From the NCBI GenBank assembly GCA_964594175.1, contig CAZQLM010000026.1:1-11879 (forward strand): a stretch of DNA of 11,879 bases. The letters run 5' to 3'. A program made the translations under genes and the position numbers. Under the pieces are notes generated by a model. That model had not been told where the DNA came from, searched no databases, and saw only the letters and a program-made list of their open reading frames with translations. Below are positions 1-6,655 of this stretch, in pieces (the first letter of the stretch is position 1; every line of letters starts with the position of its first letter). This stretch comes from SZUA-1535 sp964594175 (lineage in GTDB: Archaea; Aenigmatarchaeota; Aenigmatarchaeia; Aenigmatarchaeales; SZUA-1535).

Positions 1-7
1 CTCTCAC
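1..7 (-). CDS. Possible 5' tip of a divergent gene (partial)
   Basis: On the minus strand a GTG codon at 7-5 is preceded by a GGTGA Shine-Dalgarno sequence (17-13) five bases upstream and by a TATA-like box (49-42) about 38 nt upstream. That arrangement predicts a transcript with a short leader starting near 20. Only two codons (Val/Met, Arg) lie inside the window, so nothing can be said about the product. The spacing resembles the L3 gene in this window, which also uses GGTGA. It could be chance. Confidence 0.35.
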
Positions 8-41
8 GAGCTTCACCTTTAAAAATTGAGTTTCCAAATAC

Positions 42-49
42 TTATAAAA
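42..49 (-). promoter_or_regulatory. TATA-like box for the left-edge divergent gene
   Basis: The minus strand reads TTTTATAA here. The expected start site about 26 nt downstream falls just before the GGTGA motif at 17-13, so box, ribosome-binding site and GTG start are mutually consistent. Confidence 0.35.
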
Positions 50-86
50 GTTCGCTTTAACTTCGTTTTAGTTACTGAAGAAAAGA

Positions 87-133
87 TTTATATTTTCATC
101 TATGGCCGCTTTGTCAAAGCAGAAGCTTAAATA
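87..133 (+). promoter_or_regulatory. gltX promoter region with two TATA-like boxes
   Basis: Two candidate boxes are visible: TTTATATT at 87-94 and TTAAATA at 127-133. The second is centred about 27 nt before the gltX ATG at 157 and would give a leaderless mRNA. The first would start transcription near 116 and leave a leader of about 40 nt without a recognisable ribosome-binding site. The second is therefore the better candidate for the main promoter; both may be used. Confidence 0.5.
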
Positions 134-156
134 GTATTTCTCGCTTTTCACTAATT

Positions 157-1812
157 ATGGAGCTTGAGAACATACGCAAGGCAGCAGAAAGGCACGCTCT
201 GCTTAATGCTTTAGAATACGGAAAAGCATCTGAAAAATCTGTTGCCGGAAAGATTTTTGCCGAGTTCCCGGAAGCTAGAAAAAATGCAAGAGAAATAGTG
301 AAAATGGTTAGAGAAGTTACAGAAAAGGTCAATTCACTCTCTCGTGAAGAGCTTGAAAAGCTATGCTCAGAGCTTGGAGCGGAAAGGGAAAGAGGAAATA
401 AGGAGAAAAAAATGCTTCCAGAGCTACCGGTTACTGGAAGGCCTGTTTTTCGCATAGCCCCAAATCCTAATGGTCCTTTGCATATAGGACATGCAAGAAT
501 GGTCGTGCTGAATGATGAATACGCGAAAAGATACAATGGAAAGCTTATTCTGCGTTTCGACGATACAGATCCGAAAAACCCTGAGAAAAGACCTGTAAAG
601 GAGGCTTACGATTTAATTCGCGAGGACTTGCTCTGGCTTGGTGTGAGATGGCACCAAGAAATAATAGCTTCCAGACGCTTGAGCATTTACTACGACTATT
701 TTGAAAGGTGCTTAGAAAAAGGAATAGCTTACATTTGCACTTGCGATGCAGAAGAGTGGCGAAAGCTTGTTCGCGAAAAGCGAGAGAAATGCCGGTGCAG
801 GGAAAGAGCTCCAGAAGAGAATCTAAGGCTTTGGGAAAAAATGCTTTCTCACGAGTTTAAAGAGGGGGAAGCCGTTGCAAGGATAAAGACATCTCTGGAA
901 GAGCAGGACCCTGCTCTGATAGACTGGGTAGCATTTCGCATAGTAGATAATCCGCAGCACCCACTTTACGAGCAAAACCCTCCAAAAGTTTGGCCAACTC
1001 TTGATTTTGCCTCTGCAATAGATGATAAACTTTGCGGGGTTACCCACATCCTTCGAGGAAAAGACTTAGCAATATGCGAAAAAAGGCAGAGAACCCTTTA
1101 CAGGGCTTTTGGATGGGAATATCCAAAAGTGTTTGTTTTTGGAAAGATTTTTTCCAAAAAGTTCGTTTTTTCCACGAGCAGAATGAGAAAAGAAATAAAG
1201 ATTGGCGTTTACTCAGGATTTGACGATCCTCGTTTACCAACCTTAAGGGCTTTTAGAAAACGCGGTATTACGGCACAGGCGATAAGGAACTATATAATTT
1301 CTCTTGGATTGAGCGAGGCAGAAACAACATTCGATGAAAAAATACTTTACGCTGAAAACAGAAAAATAATAGATGCTATTTCAAAAAGATTTTTTCTCGT
1401 GCTCAATCCCGTGAAAATAGAGCTTAACGAGCTACCATTAAGTGTTGTTAGGGCGCCGTTATATCCGGATAAAAGCGAATACAGAGAAATTGAAACAAGC
1501 AAGGTACTTTTCGTTGAAAAGGAAGATTTCGAAAAGTTTAAGGGAAAGGAAGTTAGGCTGATGCACTTTTGCAATGTAATGCTTGATAAAAAAGCTAAGG
1601 TAACAGGAATTGAGAATAAAGACATTCCGAAAATTCACTGGGTTTGTGCCGAGAGCTTTGTAAGAGCAAAGCTAATTTATCCTGAAAAAATCGCTGAAGG
1701 TTTTGCAGAAAAAAATCTCGAAAGCGTTGAAGAAAATGAACTCGTTCAATTCGAGCGTGTAGGTTTTGCAAGATGCGACAGAAAACTGGTTTTCTATTTT
1801 GCCCATAAATAG
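157..1812 (+). CDS. gltX: Glutamyl-tRNA synthetase, archaeal type
   Basis: Charges tRNA(Glu) with glutamate in the cytoplasm. Archaeal enzymes of this family are normally non-discriminating and also make Glu-tRNA(Gln), which an amidotransferase then converts; that is family knowledge. The 551-residue product has a helical N-terminal extension (about 1-95), then the class I Rossmann domain with the signature PNPNGPLHIGH (102-112), FDDTDPKNP (134-142) and the archaeal second signature FSTSRMRK (338-345) followed by DDPRLPTLRAFRKRGI. Cys pairs at 194/196 and 212/214 could bind zinc. The C-terminal third (about 385-551) fits the beta-barrel anticodon-binding domains of the archaeal/eukaryotic GluRS-GlnRS type, not the helical bacterial type. 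Length is normal. The start is the ATG about 27 nt after a TATA-like box. GlnRS is a related alternative, but Gln-tRNA in archaea is normally made by amidation, and gatB lies nearby. Confidence 0.95.
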   Translation: MELENIRKAAERHALLNALEYGKASEKSVAGKIFAEFPEARKNAREIVKMVREVTEKVNSLSREELEKLCSELGAERERGNKEKKMLPELPVTGRPVFRIAPNPNGPLHIGHARMVVLNDEYAKRYNGKLILRFDDTDPKNPEKRPVKEAYDLIREDLLWLGVRWHQEIIASRRLSIYYDYFERCLEKGIAYICTCDAEEWRKLVREKREKCRCRERAPEENLRLWEKMLSHEFKEGEAVARIKTSLEEQDPALIDWVAFRIVDNPQHPLYEQNPPKVWPTLDFASAIDDKLCGVTHILRGKDLAICEKRQRTLYRAFGWEYPKVFVFGKIFSKKFVFSTSRMRKEIKIGVYSGFDDPRLPTLRAFRKRGITAQAIRNYIISLGLSEAETTFDEKILYAENRKIIDAISKRFFLVLNPVKIELNELPLSVVRAPLYPDKSEYREIETSKVLFVEKEDFEKFKGKEVRLMHFCNVMLDKKAKVTGIENKDIPKIHWVCAESFVRAKLIYPEKIAEGFAEKNLESVEENELVQFERVGFARCDRKLVFYFAHK

Positions 1813-1838
1813 ATTTACGAATATTAGTAAGCTTTACG

Positions 1839-2171
1839 CTACATTTTTCTTATATTTTTGATAGCTTCTCTGTATATTTCTTGTGCCCTTCTCCTGAGAA
1901 GTTTTTTCAGCTCTGATTTTTTCAGACTTTTATAGACCCAGTACCTTCCTTTCTTTCCTTGAGCGCAGCATTTTGCTTCACGTTCTACTAAACCGTACGA
2001 AAATAGTTTTTTAGCACACCGAGAAATATGCGAAGTATCCTTTTTGAGAGCTAGTGAAAGTTCCTTTAGAGTTAGCTGCTTTTTGGAGTAAATTTTCTTT
2101 AAACAGCAAATTTCGGTCGCACTTAAATTGAAAAGTAATTTTAAAATTTTTTCTTCCATTTTGTTATCCAT
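1839..2171 (-). CDS. Cysteine-rich winged-helix transcriptional regulator
   Basis: A 110-residue DNA-binding protein. Residues about 32-62 form a helix-turn-helix of the MarR/TrmB/ArsR-like kind (LTLKELSLALKKDTSHISR, with the recognition helix near 46-58). A basic wing at 62-80 ends in GRYWVYK, and the C-terminal helix (82-110) is very rich in Lys and Arg. It has five cysteines for its size: C22-C23, C52 and C68-C69, the last pair in the wing. That would suit a thiol redox or metal sensor, which is inference. It is divergent from a thioredoxin gene 53 bp away and shares a palindromic TATA box with it, so it may regulate itself and the thioredoxin. The ATG at 2171 lies about 26 nt from the box centre; a second in-frame ATG (Met5) lies 12 nt further in. 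It is convergent with gltX, 26 bp away. I cannot assign a named subfamily. Confidence 0.8.
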   Translation of the reverse strand: MDNKMEEKILKLLFNLSATEICCLKKIYSKKQLTLKELSLALKKDTSHISRCAKKLFSYGLVEREAKCCAQGKKGRYWVYKSLKKSELKKLLRRRAQEIYREAIKNIRKM

Positions 2172-2194
2172 GAAAATTTATTTTCGAAAAAATT

Positions 2195-2200
2195 TTATAA
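2195..2200. promoter_or_regulatory. Shared bidirectional TATA box, regulator/thioredoxin
   Basis: TTATAA is a perfect palindrome centred at 2197.5, almost exactly midway between the two divergent start codons (minus ATG at 2171, plus ATG at 2225). Distances of about 26 and 27 nt fit leaderless transcription in both directions. A purine-rich, BRE-like stretch (CGAAAAAA) lies on the left for the plus direction; ACAAAAGC lies on the other side for the minus direction. No other good TATA candidate is visible in the 53-bp gap. Confidence 0.65.
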
Positions 2201-2224
2201 GCTTTTGTAGTTATTGTATCCAGT

Positions 2225-2644
2225 ATGCAAAATCTTGATGAAGAGCTTGAAAAAATACGGCAAGAAAAAATGAAAAAACTCTTGGAAAAAATTAAAAGAG
2301 GTGAAGATAAAGTGTCGAATGTAAAGCATGTGACACGAGAAAATTTTTCAAGGGAAGTCTTGGAAAGCGATATTCCCGTAATAGTAGATTTCTGGGCTGA
2401 ATGGTGCATGCCATGCAAAATAATAGCTCCAATTTTCGAAGAACTCGCAAAGGAATATGCTGGAAAAATGAAATTCGTAAAGGTTAACGTAGATGAATCT
2501 CCTGAACTAGCTTCTAGTTTTGGTATAACAGGAATACCGACATTTATCGTTTTTCATAAAGGAAAAATAATTGAAAAGCTTGTTGGAGCTGTGCCGAAGA
2601 GCGAATTTAAAAAGTTTATAGAACACGTGCTTTCCGTGATTTAA
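2225..2644 (+). CDS. Thioredoxin with charged N-terminal helix
   Basis: A cytoplasmic dithiol-disulfide reductant that keeps protein thiols reduced. The 139-residue product has a canonical thioredoxin fold from about residue 33: VDFWAEWCMPCK holds the active site W60-C-M-P-C64, VNVDESPELASSFGI follows, and the cis-proline is P105 in TGIPTF. The middle active-site residues are Met-Pro rather than the usual Gly-Pro, a common variant. There is no signal peptide. Ahead of the domain sit about 30 extra residues (DEELEKIRQEKMKKLLEKI) predicted to form a charged amphipathic helix. A similar opening is known from archaeal PDCD5-family proteins and some archaeal thioredoxins. The ATG is about 27 nt from the shared TATA box, so the extended form is the one predicted by the promoter. 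The stop lies inside the TATA-like region of the next gene. Confidence 0.95.
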   Translation: MQNLDEELEKIRQEKMKKLLEKIKRGEDKVSNVKHVTRENFSREVLESDIPVIVDFWAEWCMPCKIIAPIFEELAKEYAGKMKFVKVNVDESPELASSFGITGIPTFIVFHKGKIIEKLVGAVPKSEFKKFIEHVLSVI

Positions 2645-2658
2645 AATTTTTAAAATTT
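2641..2658 (+). promoter_or_regulatory. TATA-like region for the 283-residue gene
   Basis: An AT-only stretch holds two possible boxes. TTAAAATT (2641-2648) is about 24 nt from the ATG at 2669. TTTTTAAAATTT is about 27 nt from the second in-frame ATG at 2678. It overlaps the thioredoxin stop codon (2642-2644). Confidence 0.45.
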
Positions 2659-2668
2659 ACTTTATCAT

Positions 2669-3520
2669 ATGTTTGAAATGAAAGTGAAAATAGGTAAAAA
2701 AAGCTATACGCCAAAAGATTTTAGGGATTATTCTGTTTCTTCCCTCCTGAAGGTGGTAGAAAGAATAAACCCAGAACTTGCAGAAGCTTATATAGGCTAT
2801 ACCGAAGGAGAAAATTTTTCAAAACTTTGTTCGATTATTTACAAACCCTTCAGAGGCTTAGAACCAAGAAAAGCGCTACTGAAATCCATGGTTCATGCTC
2901 TTCAAGCCAACGGAAGAAAGATAACCTTTCTCAAAGAAGCGGCAAAGAGATACGAGTTTATGCTGTTTAAATACTCACCAGAAATTTTCAACGGAAACGA
3001 AGAATTTTATTTTGTTGAAATTTTGAGGAACGCTGAAGAAATGAAAAAAGCAGCGAAAGAATGCGGAAGCTGTATAAAGAATGGACCTTTAGATTTTTTC
3101 GAAAAATGGGCGCTTGATCCAGGAACTGTGTTTGGTTCGGTATTAGACGAGGAAGGTAACCTGCAGGGTTACTTTCGCGCATATTTTTACGAGGATTGTA
3201 AAGGAAATTTGATTGCTGGAATAGATACAGTAGAACCTAATAAAGTGCTTTTTTTCGAGACAGGAAAATGGAAAAATGGCACAAAGCTTTTGGGCTTCTC
3301 GGCAATAGCTGCTCTGCTTCCGCACTGCGATTATGTGCTGAGCGATCCGAAAATGAAGTGCTATTTAAAACCGCCTTCAAAATACCATACCGGGAAAATG
3401 AAAAAACTCGGAACAAGCATAGAAAATCTTTACTCGCACGCGAAACATTATCAATACAAAAGAAGAAAGGCTCCTGCTGTGAATTGCTTCTCCGAGTATT
3501 TTATCTCAAGAATTTTTTAA
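2669..3520 (+). CDS. Uncharacterised protein, 283 residues
   Basis: I do not recognise the family. The protein looks genuine: balanced composition, even codon use and its own AT-rich promoter. Residues about 15-130 are predicted mainly helical and basic. The segment 131-220 looks alpha/beta: ECGSC (C132, C135), then DPGTVFGSVLDEEGNLQGYF (150-169), a second strand-like run, and AGIDTVEPNK (183-192) followed by a helix (LLGFSAIAALL) and a short strand (CDYVLSD). That order vaguely recalls acyltransferase (GNAT-like) or related folds; this is a guess from pattern only. The C-terminus is strongly basic (KYHTGKMKKL; YQYKRRK), which could suit nucleic-acid binding. There are no membrane segments or signal peptide. 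The start could be Met1 or Met4 (2678). It follows thioredoxin by 24 bp and its last 20 bp overlap the end of gatB on the other strand. Confidence 0.8.
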   Translation: MFEMKVKIGKKSYTPKDFRDYSVSSLLKVVERINPELAEAYIGYTEGENFSKLCSIIYKPFRGLEPRKALLKSMVHALQANGRKITFLKEAAKRYEFMLFKYSPEIFNGNEEFYFVEILRNAEEMKKAAKECGSCIKNGPLDFFEKWALDPGTVFGSVLDEEGNLQGYFRAYFYEDCKGNLIAGIDTVEPNKVLFFETGKWKNGTKLLGFSAIAALLPHCDYVLSDPKMKCYLKPPSKYHTGKMKKLGTSIENLYSHAKHYQYKRRKAPAVNCFSEYFISRIF

Positions 3521-4886
3521 TAAGTTCTCTTACTTCCTTTGCATCTGCCCTTCCTTTGGTTTCCCTCATTACCTGCCCCACAAGAAAGTCAAGAGCTTTT
3601 TCCTCTCCACCAAGATAATCCTTTACAGCTTTTTCGTTGTATTCTATCACTCTTTTCACGATTCTTTCCGTCTCTTCCTTCCCGAGCTTTGCATATTCCT
3701 TGAGCAAAATATCGAACTTCCCTGGAGCAGAAACAATTTCCCTTAAAATTAACTCGAAAGCTCTATCTGAAATTTCACCAGAATGCATTTTTTTAATAAG
3801 TTCGGAAAACTGGCTTTTCTGCAGTTTACTCTCGCTGAGCAGGAGATCGTTATAATTTAAGATTTTTTTCAGGACAAGCATAGCTCTTTCCAGCTGAGAA
3901 TGAGAAAATTCTTTTAAAAGCTCTTCAAACAGAACAGCAAGCTGCAAATCGCTTACAATAGCTTTTGCAATCTCTTTGTTCACACCAATTGCTATGTATC
4001 GTTCTAATTTCTCCTGCGGAAGTTCTGGTAAAGAGTTTTTTATTCTTTCTATTTCTTCTTGATTTATCTCGAAACTTGGTAAATCCGGTTCGAAAATGTA
4101 GCCATAGTCTTCTTCTTCCTCCTTTCTTCGCAACAGCTTAGTGGTTTTTGAAACAGGATCCCACATTCTCGTTTCTCTTTCCGGTCTCAATCCACGTTTG
4201 AGCAAATTCTTCTGGCGGAGAATTTCGAAATTTAAGGCATGCTCAACTTCACGAAAGCCGGTAATGTTTTTTATTTCCACCCTTTCCCCTCCCTCTATGG
4301 AAATATTCGCATCGCTTTTCATTAGTTGCTCATCTGCCTTGAACACACCAAGATATTCTAGAATGAGCATGAGAGCGCGGAGATACTCTCTTGCTTCCTT
4401 AGGGCTTGTTAAATCAGGCTCTGTCACTATCTCTACCAACGGAACTCCTGATCGATTGTAATCGCAGAGCGTGTAGCGGGCTTGGGTAATGCTTTTTCCA
4501 ACATGCACCAAACGGGCTGGATCTTCTTCCAGATGCACGCGTTTTATTCTTATTTTTTTCTCTCCAACGAGCAGGTAACCATTTTCCGCTAACGGTATTT
4601 CGTACTGCGTGATTTGAAAATTTTTTGCCATGTCCGGATAAAAATAACTTTTTCTTGAGAAAAAGAATTTTTCATTTATTTTGCAGTTTAAGGCTAAAGC
4701 AACCTTCAAAGCAAATTCTATTGCCTTTTTATTCACCACGGGTTTTGAGCCAGGAAAGCCCAAGCAAATCTCGCAAACTCTTGTGTTTGGTTCTGCCTCT
4801 CCTATGTTTTCTATCGAACAAGAACAAAAAAGTTTTGTTTTTGTGGCGAGCTGCACATGCGTTTCCAAACCTATTTTCACCTGCAT
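3501..4886 (-). CDS. gatB: Asp/Glu-tRNA amidotransferase subunit B
   Basis: The tRNA-binding kinase/amidotransferase subunit of GatCAB. It phosphorylates the Glu or Asp on misacylated tRNA(Gln) or tRNA(Asn) and replaces it using ammonia delivered by GatA. The 461-residue product starts with KIGLETHVQLATKTKLFC and has the zinc-type cysteines C21, C23, C38 and C41. It continues with YFYPDMAKNFQITQYEIPL (81-99), HLEEDPARL (118-126), DYNRSGVPLVEIVTEPD (142-158) and SDANIS in the kinase-like pocket. The end is a YqeY-like tRNA-binding tail (ALDFLVGQVMRETKGRAD). Length and the lack of an AspRS-like insertion favour GatB over archaeal GatE. In archaea GatCAB is usually linked to Asn-tRNA and GatDE to Gln-tRNA, so the substrate here depends on what else the genome encodes. 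gatA and gatC are not in the window. The ATG is about 27 nt from a TATA-like box. Confidence 0.96.
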   Translation of the reverse strand: MQVKIGLETHVQLATKTKLFCSCSIENIGEAEPNTRVCEICLGFPGSKPVVNKKAIEFALKVALALNCKINEKFFFSRKSYFYPDMAKNFQITQYEIPLAENGYLLVGEKKIRIKRVHLEEDPARLVHVGKSITQARYTLCDYNRSGVPLVEIVTEPDLTSPKEAREYLRALMLILEYLGVFKADEQLMKSDANISIEGGERVEIKNITGFREVEHALNFEILRQKNLLKRGLRPERETRMWDPVSKTTKLLRRKEEEEDYGYIFEPDLPSFEINQEEIERIKNSLPELPQEKLERYIAIGVNKEIAKAIVSDLQLAVLFEELLKEFSHSQLERAMLVLKKILNYNDLLLSESKLQKSQFSELIKKMHSGEISDRAFELILREIVSAPGKFDILLKEYAKLGKEETERIVKRVIEYNEKAVKDYLGGEEKALDFLVGQVMRETKGRADAKEVRELIKKFLR

Positions 4887-4910
4887 GTAAGGAGTTTTCT
4901 GTCAGAAAAA

Positions 4911-4916
4911 TTTAAA
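4911..4916 (-). promoter_or_regulatory. TATA-like box of gatB
   Basis: TTTAAA within ATTTAAATTT on the minus strand, centred about 27 nt before the gatB ATG at 4886. No ribosome-binding motif lies next to the start, so a leaderless transcript is likely. The box lies just beyond the stop codon of the upstream gene (4925), giving gatB its own promoter in a 38-bp gap. Confidence 0.6.
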
Positions 4917-4924
4917 TCTATTCA

Positions 4925-5557
4925 TTATCCGAACATTCCAACTTCAGGTTCTCTGAGCTTTTTAGGAAAGTTTAAGAACAAAGAATAATTTTTTACCTTT
5001 TCGATTTTTTCGTGTATTTTATTTATACCCGGATAATCCTTTTCAATAAGACTGCGCAGAGAAGCAGCGTATTCCTTTATGCTTTCATCAGTGAAAGGTA
5101 GAATTCCGTATTCTCTTAAAAAAGTTGCTCTTTCCATTAAATACTTTTTTGCTGTGCAGTGCGGAAGCTCGCACAGCTCGTCAATAGTCGGAAGCTTTTT
5201 CCTTCCAATTTTCCATTGTTTCTTTAAAGCACCAACTACCAGCTCGCAGACAAAAAACTCGGGGTCTTCACCTTCTATGATATATGCCTTGCATCTTGAA
5301 GATATGCTTTTTGGTTCCTCTTTTTTCCCATCAAAGTAAAATCTCTCATGCATAACGCTACCAAGTATTTCCGTTGTGCGTGCCTTCCCGTATTGAACAA
5401 CAATTGCAGATTCGAAGAAATTTGCAATCTGCCACGGGTGCGCACTTAATCCGTTTTTCTCTATGAATGTGAAAGCCGAATAAACCTTCACAATTTCGAA
5501 TGGAATACCGCTTTTCCTTATTTCTTCGAAAATGCTTTTGATTTCACCTTCATTCAT
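4925..5557 (-). CDS. Uncharacterised soluble protein, 210 residues
   Basis: I do not recognise this protein. It appears to have an N-terminal alpha/beta part (1-70: helix, strands around VKVYSAFTFIE, then NFFESAIVVQYGKARTTE). A central region has several strand-like runs (72-110, with C89 and C104). A mostly helical C-terminal half follows (124-190, containing LPTIDELCELPHCTAKKYL, which may be a small helical DNA- or protein-binding unit). The tail is short and hydrophobic (EPEVGMFG). No membrane segment or signal peptide is seen. The start is well constrained: an in-frame TAA lies only 9 nt upstream, and a G5 tract sits just before the ATG as a possible weak ribosome-binding site. It lies upstream of gatB on the same strand and is divergent from the DUF763 gene. 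Function cannot be inferred. Confidence 0.8.
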   Translation of the reverse strand: MNEGEIKSIFEEIRKSGIPFEIVKVYSAFTFIEKNGLSAHPWQIANFFESAIVVQYGKARTTEILGSVMHERFYFDGKKEEPKSISSRCKAYIIEGEDPEFFVCELVVGALKKQWKIGRKKLPTIDELCELPHCTAKKYLMERATFLREYGILPFTDESIKEYAASLRSLIEKDYPGINKIHEKIEKVKNYSLFLNFPKKLREPEVGMFG

Positions 5558-5585
5558 GATACCCCCTTAAATGCTTTAACAAGTA

Positions 5586-5605
5586 AAATTTTTATTCTTT
5601 TAAAT
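5586..5605. promoter_or_regulatory. Divergent promoter region, 210-residue gene / DUF763
   Basis: TTTTAAAT at 5598-5605 is centred about 26 nt before the DUF763 ATG at 5627 and would give a leaderless mRNA. On the minus strand the same element, or the AT-rich run just beside it (5586-5596), would start transcription 9-18 nt before the ATG at 5557, leaving a short leader that holds the G5 tract. Which box serves the minus gene cannot be decided from sequence. Confidence 0.45.
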
Positions 5606-5626
5606 TTTCTCTGAAATATAAAATAT

Positions 5627-6655
5627 ATGCGCACTGGTGTGGCCGAGCTACCCCTGCACTATGGCACTTGCCCAAGATGGCTTTTCGAAAGAATGAAAAA
5701 GCTTTCCGGAGCTATTGCAAAAGCTATAATTCTCGAACACGGGACAGAAGAGCTTTTGAAAAGATTGAGCGACCCTTATTTTTTCCAGGCATTTGCATGC
5801 GTTGTTGGTTTTGACTGGCACAGCTCTGGCACCACTACAACGCTTTGCGCGGCTTTGAAAGAAGCAGGCCTTGATGAATGTGGCATTGCCATATGCGGCG
5901 GAAAGGGTAGCGTGGCAAGAAAAGCACCTGAGGAAATAGAAAAAAAGGCAAAAAATTTCGGTGTTGATGCAGAAAAGCTTACATACTTCAGCAGGATTTC
6001 TGCAAAAGTTGATAACACCTGCATACAGGACGGTTTCGAGCTTTACCATCATGTTTTCATTTTCGATGAGCAAGGTAATTGGGCTGTAATTCAGCAGGGG
6101 ATGAACACTCAAAATAAATACGCACGACGCTATCACTGGTTTTCTCCTAAAAATCTCGTTCTCGAACCGCACAGCGCTGTGTGCTGCGATATCAAAACAA
6201 AAACTCTCAACCTCGTGGCAAAGGAAAGCAAGCAAGCACAGAAATGCATGGTAGACATAGCAAAAGAAGGCGAGCAGAAAGTGAAAAAGCTTTTTATGGA
6301 AAGCTCGCACTGGTTTGATTTGCGAAGATATGAAAAAAGTTTGCATGCTATCGAAAAAGCCTACGAGGAGCAACCGAAAACCTTTGAAGAGCTTTTAGCA
6401 ATTCGTGGCCTGGGAGCAAAAGCTCTTCGCGCTTTAGCGCTTATAGCAAAGCTTATTTACGGCTGCGAGCTCTCGTGGAAAGATCCTGTAAAATATTCAT
6501 TCGCTCACGGCGGTAAAGATCGCGTACCCTATCCTGTGGACAAAAAGCTCTATGATGCTTCGATAAGAACTTTAGAAGAAGCTGTAGAACTTGCCAAACT
6601 CGGAAAAAGAGAAAAACTGCATGCTTTTAAAACTCTTAAAAGGCTGAGAATATGA
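5627..6655 (+). CDS. DUF763 family protein with helix-hairpin-helix
   Basis: A member of the DUF763 family (COG1415), widespread in archaea and thermophilic bacteria and without an established biochemical role. It is recognised by the family opening MRTGVAELPLHYG(1-13)..PRWLFERM, by SDPYFFQAFACVVGFDWHSSG (48-68), by the glycine-rich CGGKGSVARK (90-99), and by the C-terminal block YSFAHGGKDRVPYPVDKKLYD (290-310). The segment FEELLAIRGLGAKALRALAL (253-272) is a helix-hairpin-helix motif, which normally contacts the DNA backbone, so a nucleic-acid role is plausible. The conserved DWHSSG and HGGKDRVP blocks could form an active site, but this is inference. At 342 residues it is near the family's usual length. 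It is the first gene of a two-gene unit whose second member is a membrane protein starting inside its stop codon. Confidence 0.9.
   Translation: MRTGVAELPLHYGTCPRWLFERMKKLSGAIAKAIILEHGTEELLKRLSDPYFFQAFACVVGFDWHSSGTTTTLCAALKEAGLDECGIAICGGKGSVARKAPEEIEKKAKNFGVDAEKLTYFSRISAKVDNTCIQDGFELYHHVFIFDEQGNWAVIQQGMNTQNKYARRYHWFSPKNLVLEPHSAVCCDIKTKTLNLVAKESKQAQKCMVDIAKEGEQKVKKLFMESSHWFDLRRYEKSLHAIEKAYEEQPKTFEELLAIRGLGAKALRALALIAKLIYGCELSWKDPVKYSFAHGGKDRVPYPVDKKLYDASIRTLEEAVELAKLGKREKLHAFKTLKRLRI

Noticed and set aside
102..134. Ten-codon plus-strand frame (MAALSKQKLK) upstream of gltX, a possible leader peptide
   Set aside because: The TATA-like box at 87-94 is only about 12 nt upstream, so transcription would start inside this frame; no other box or ribosome-binding site fits.
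5648..6373. Long open frame on the minus strand opposite DUF763
   Set aside because: The plus-strand frame carries conserved DUF763 blocks throughout; the antisense translation is Phe/Cys/Ser-rich without domain pattern, typical of a shadow.
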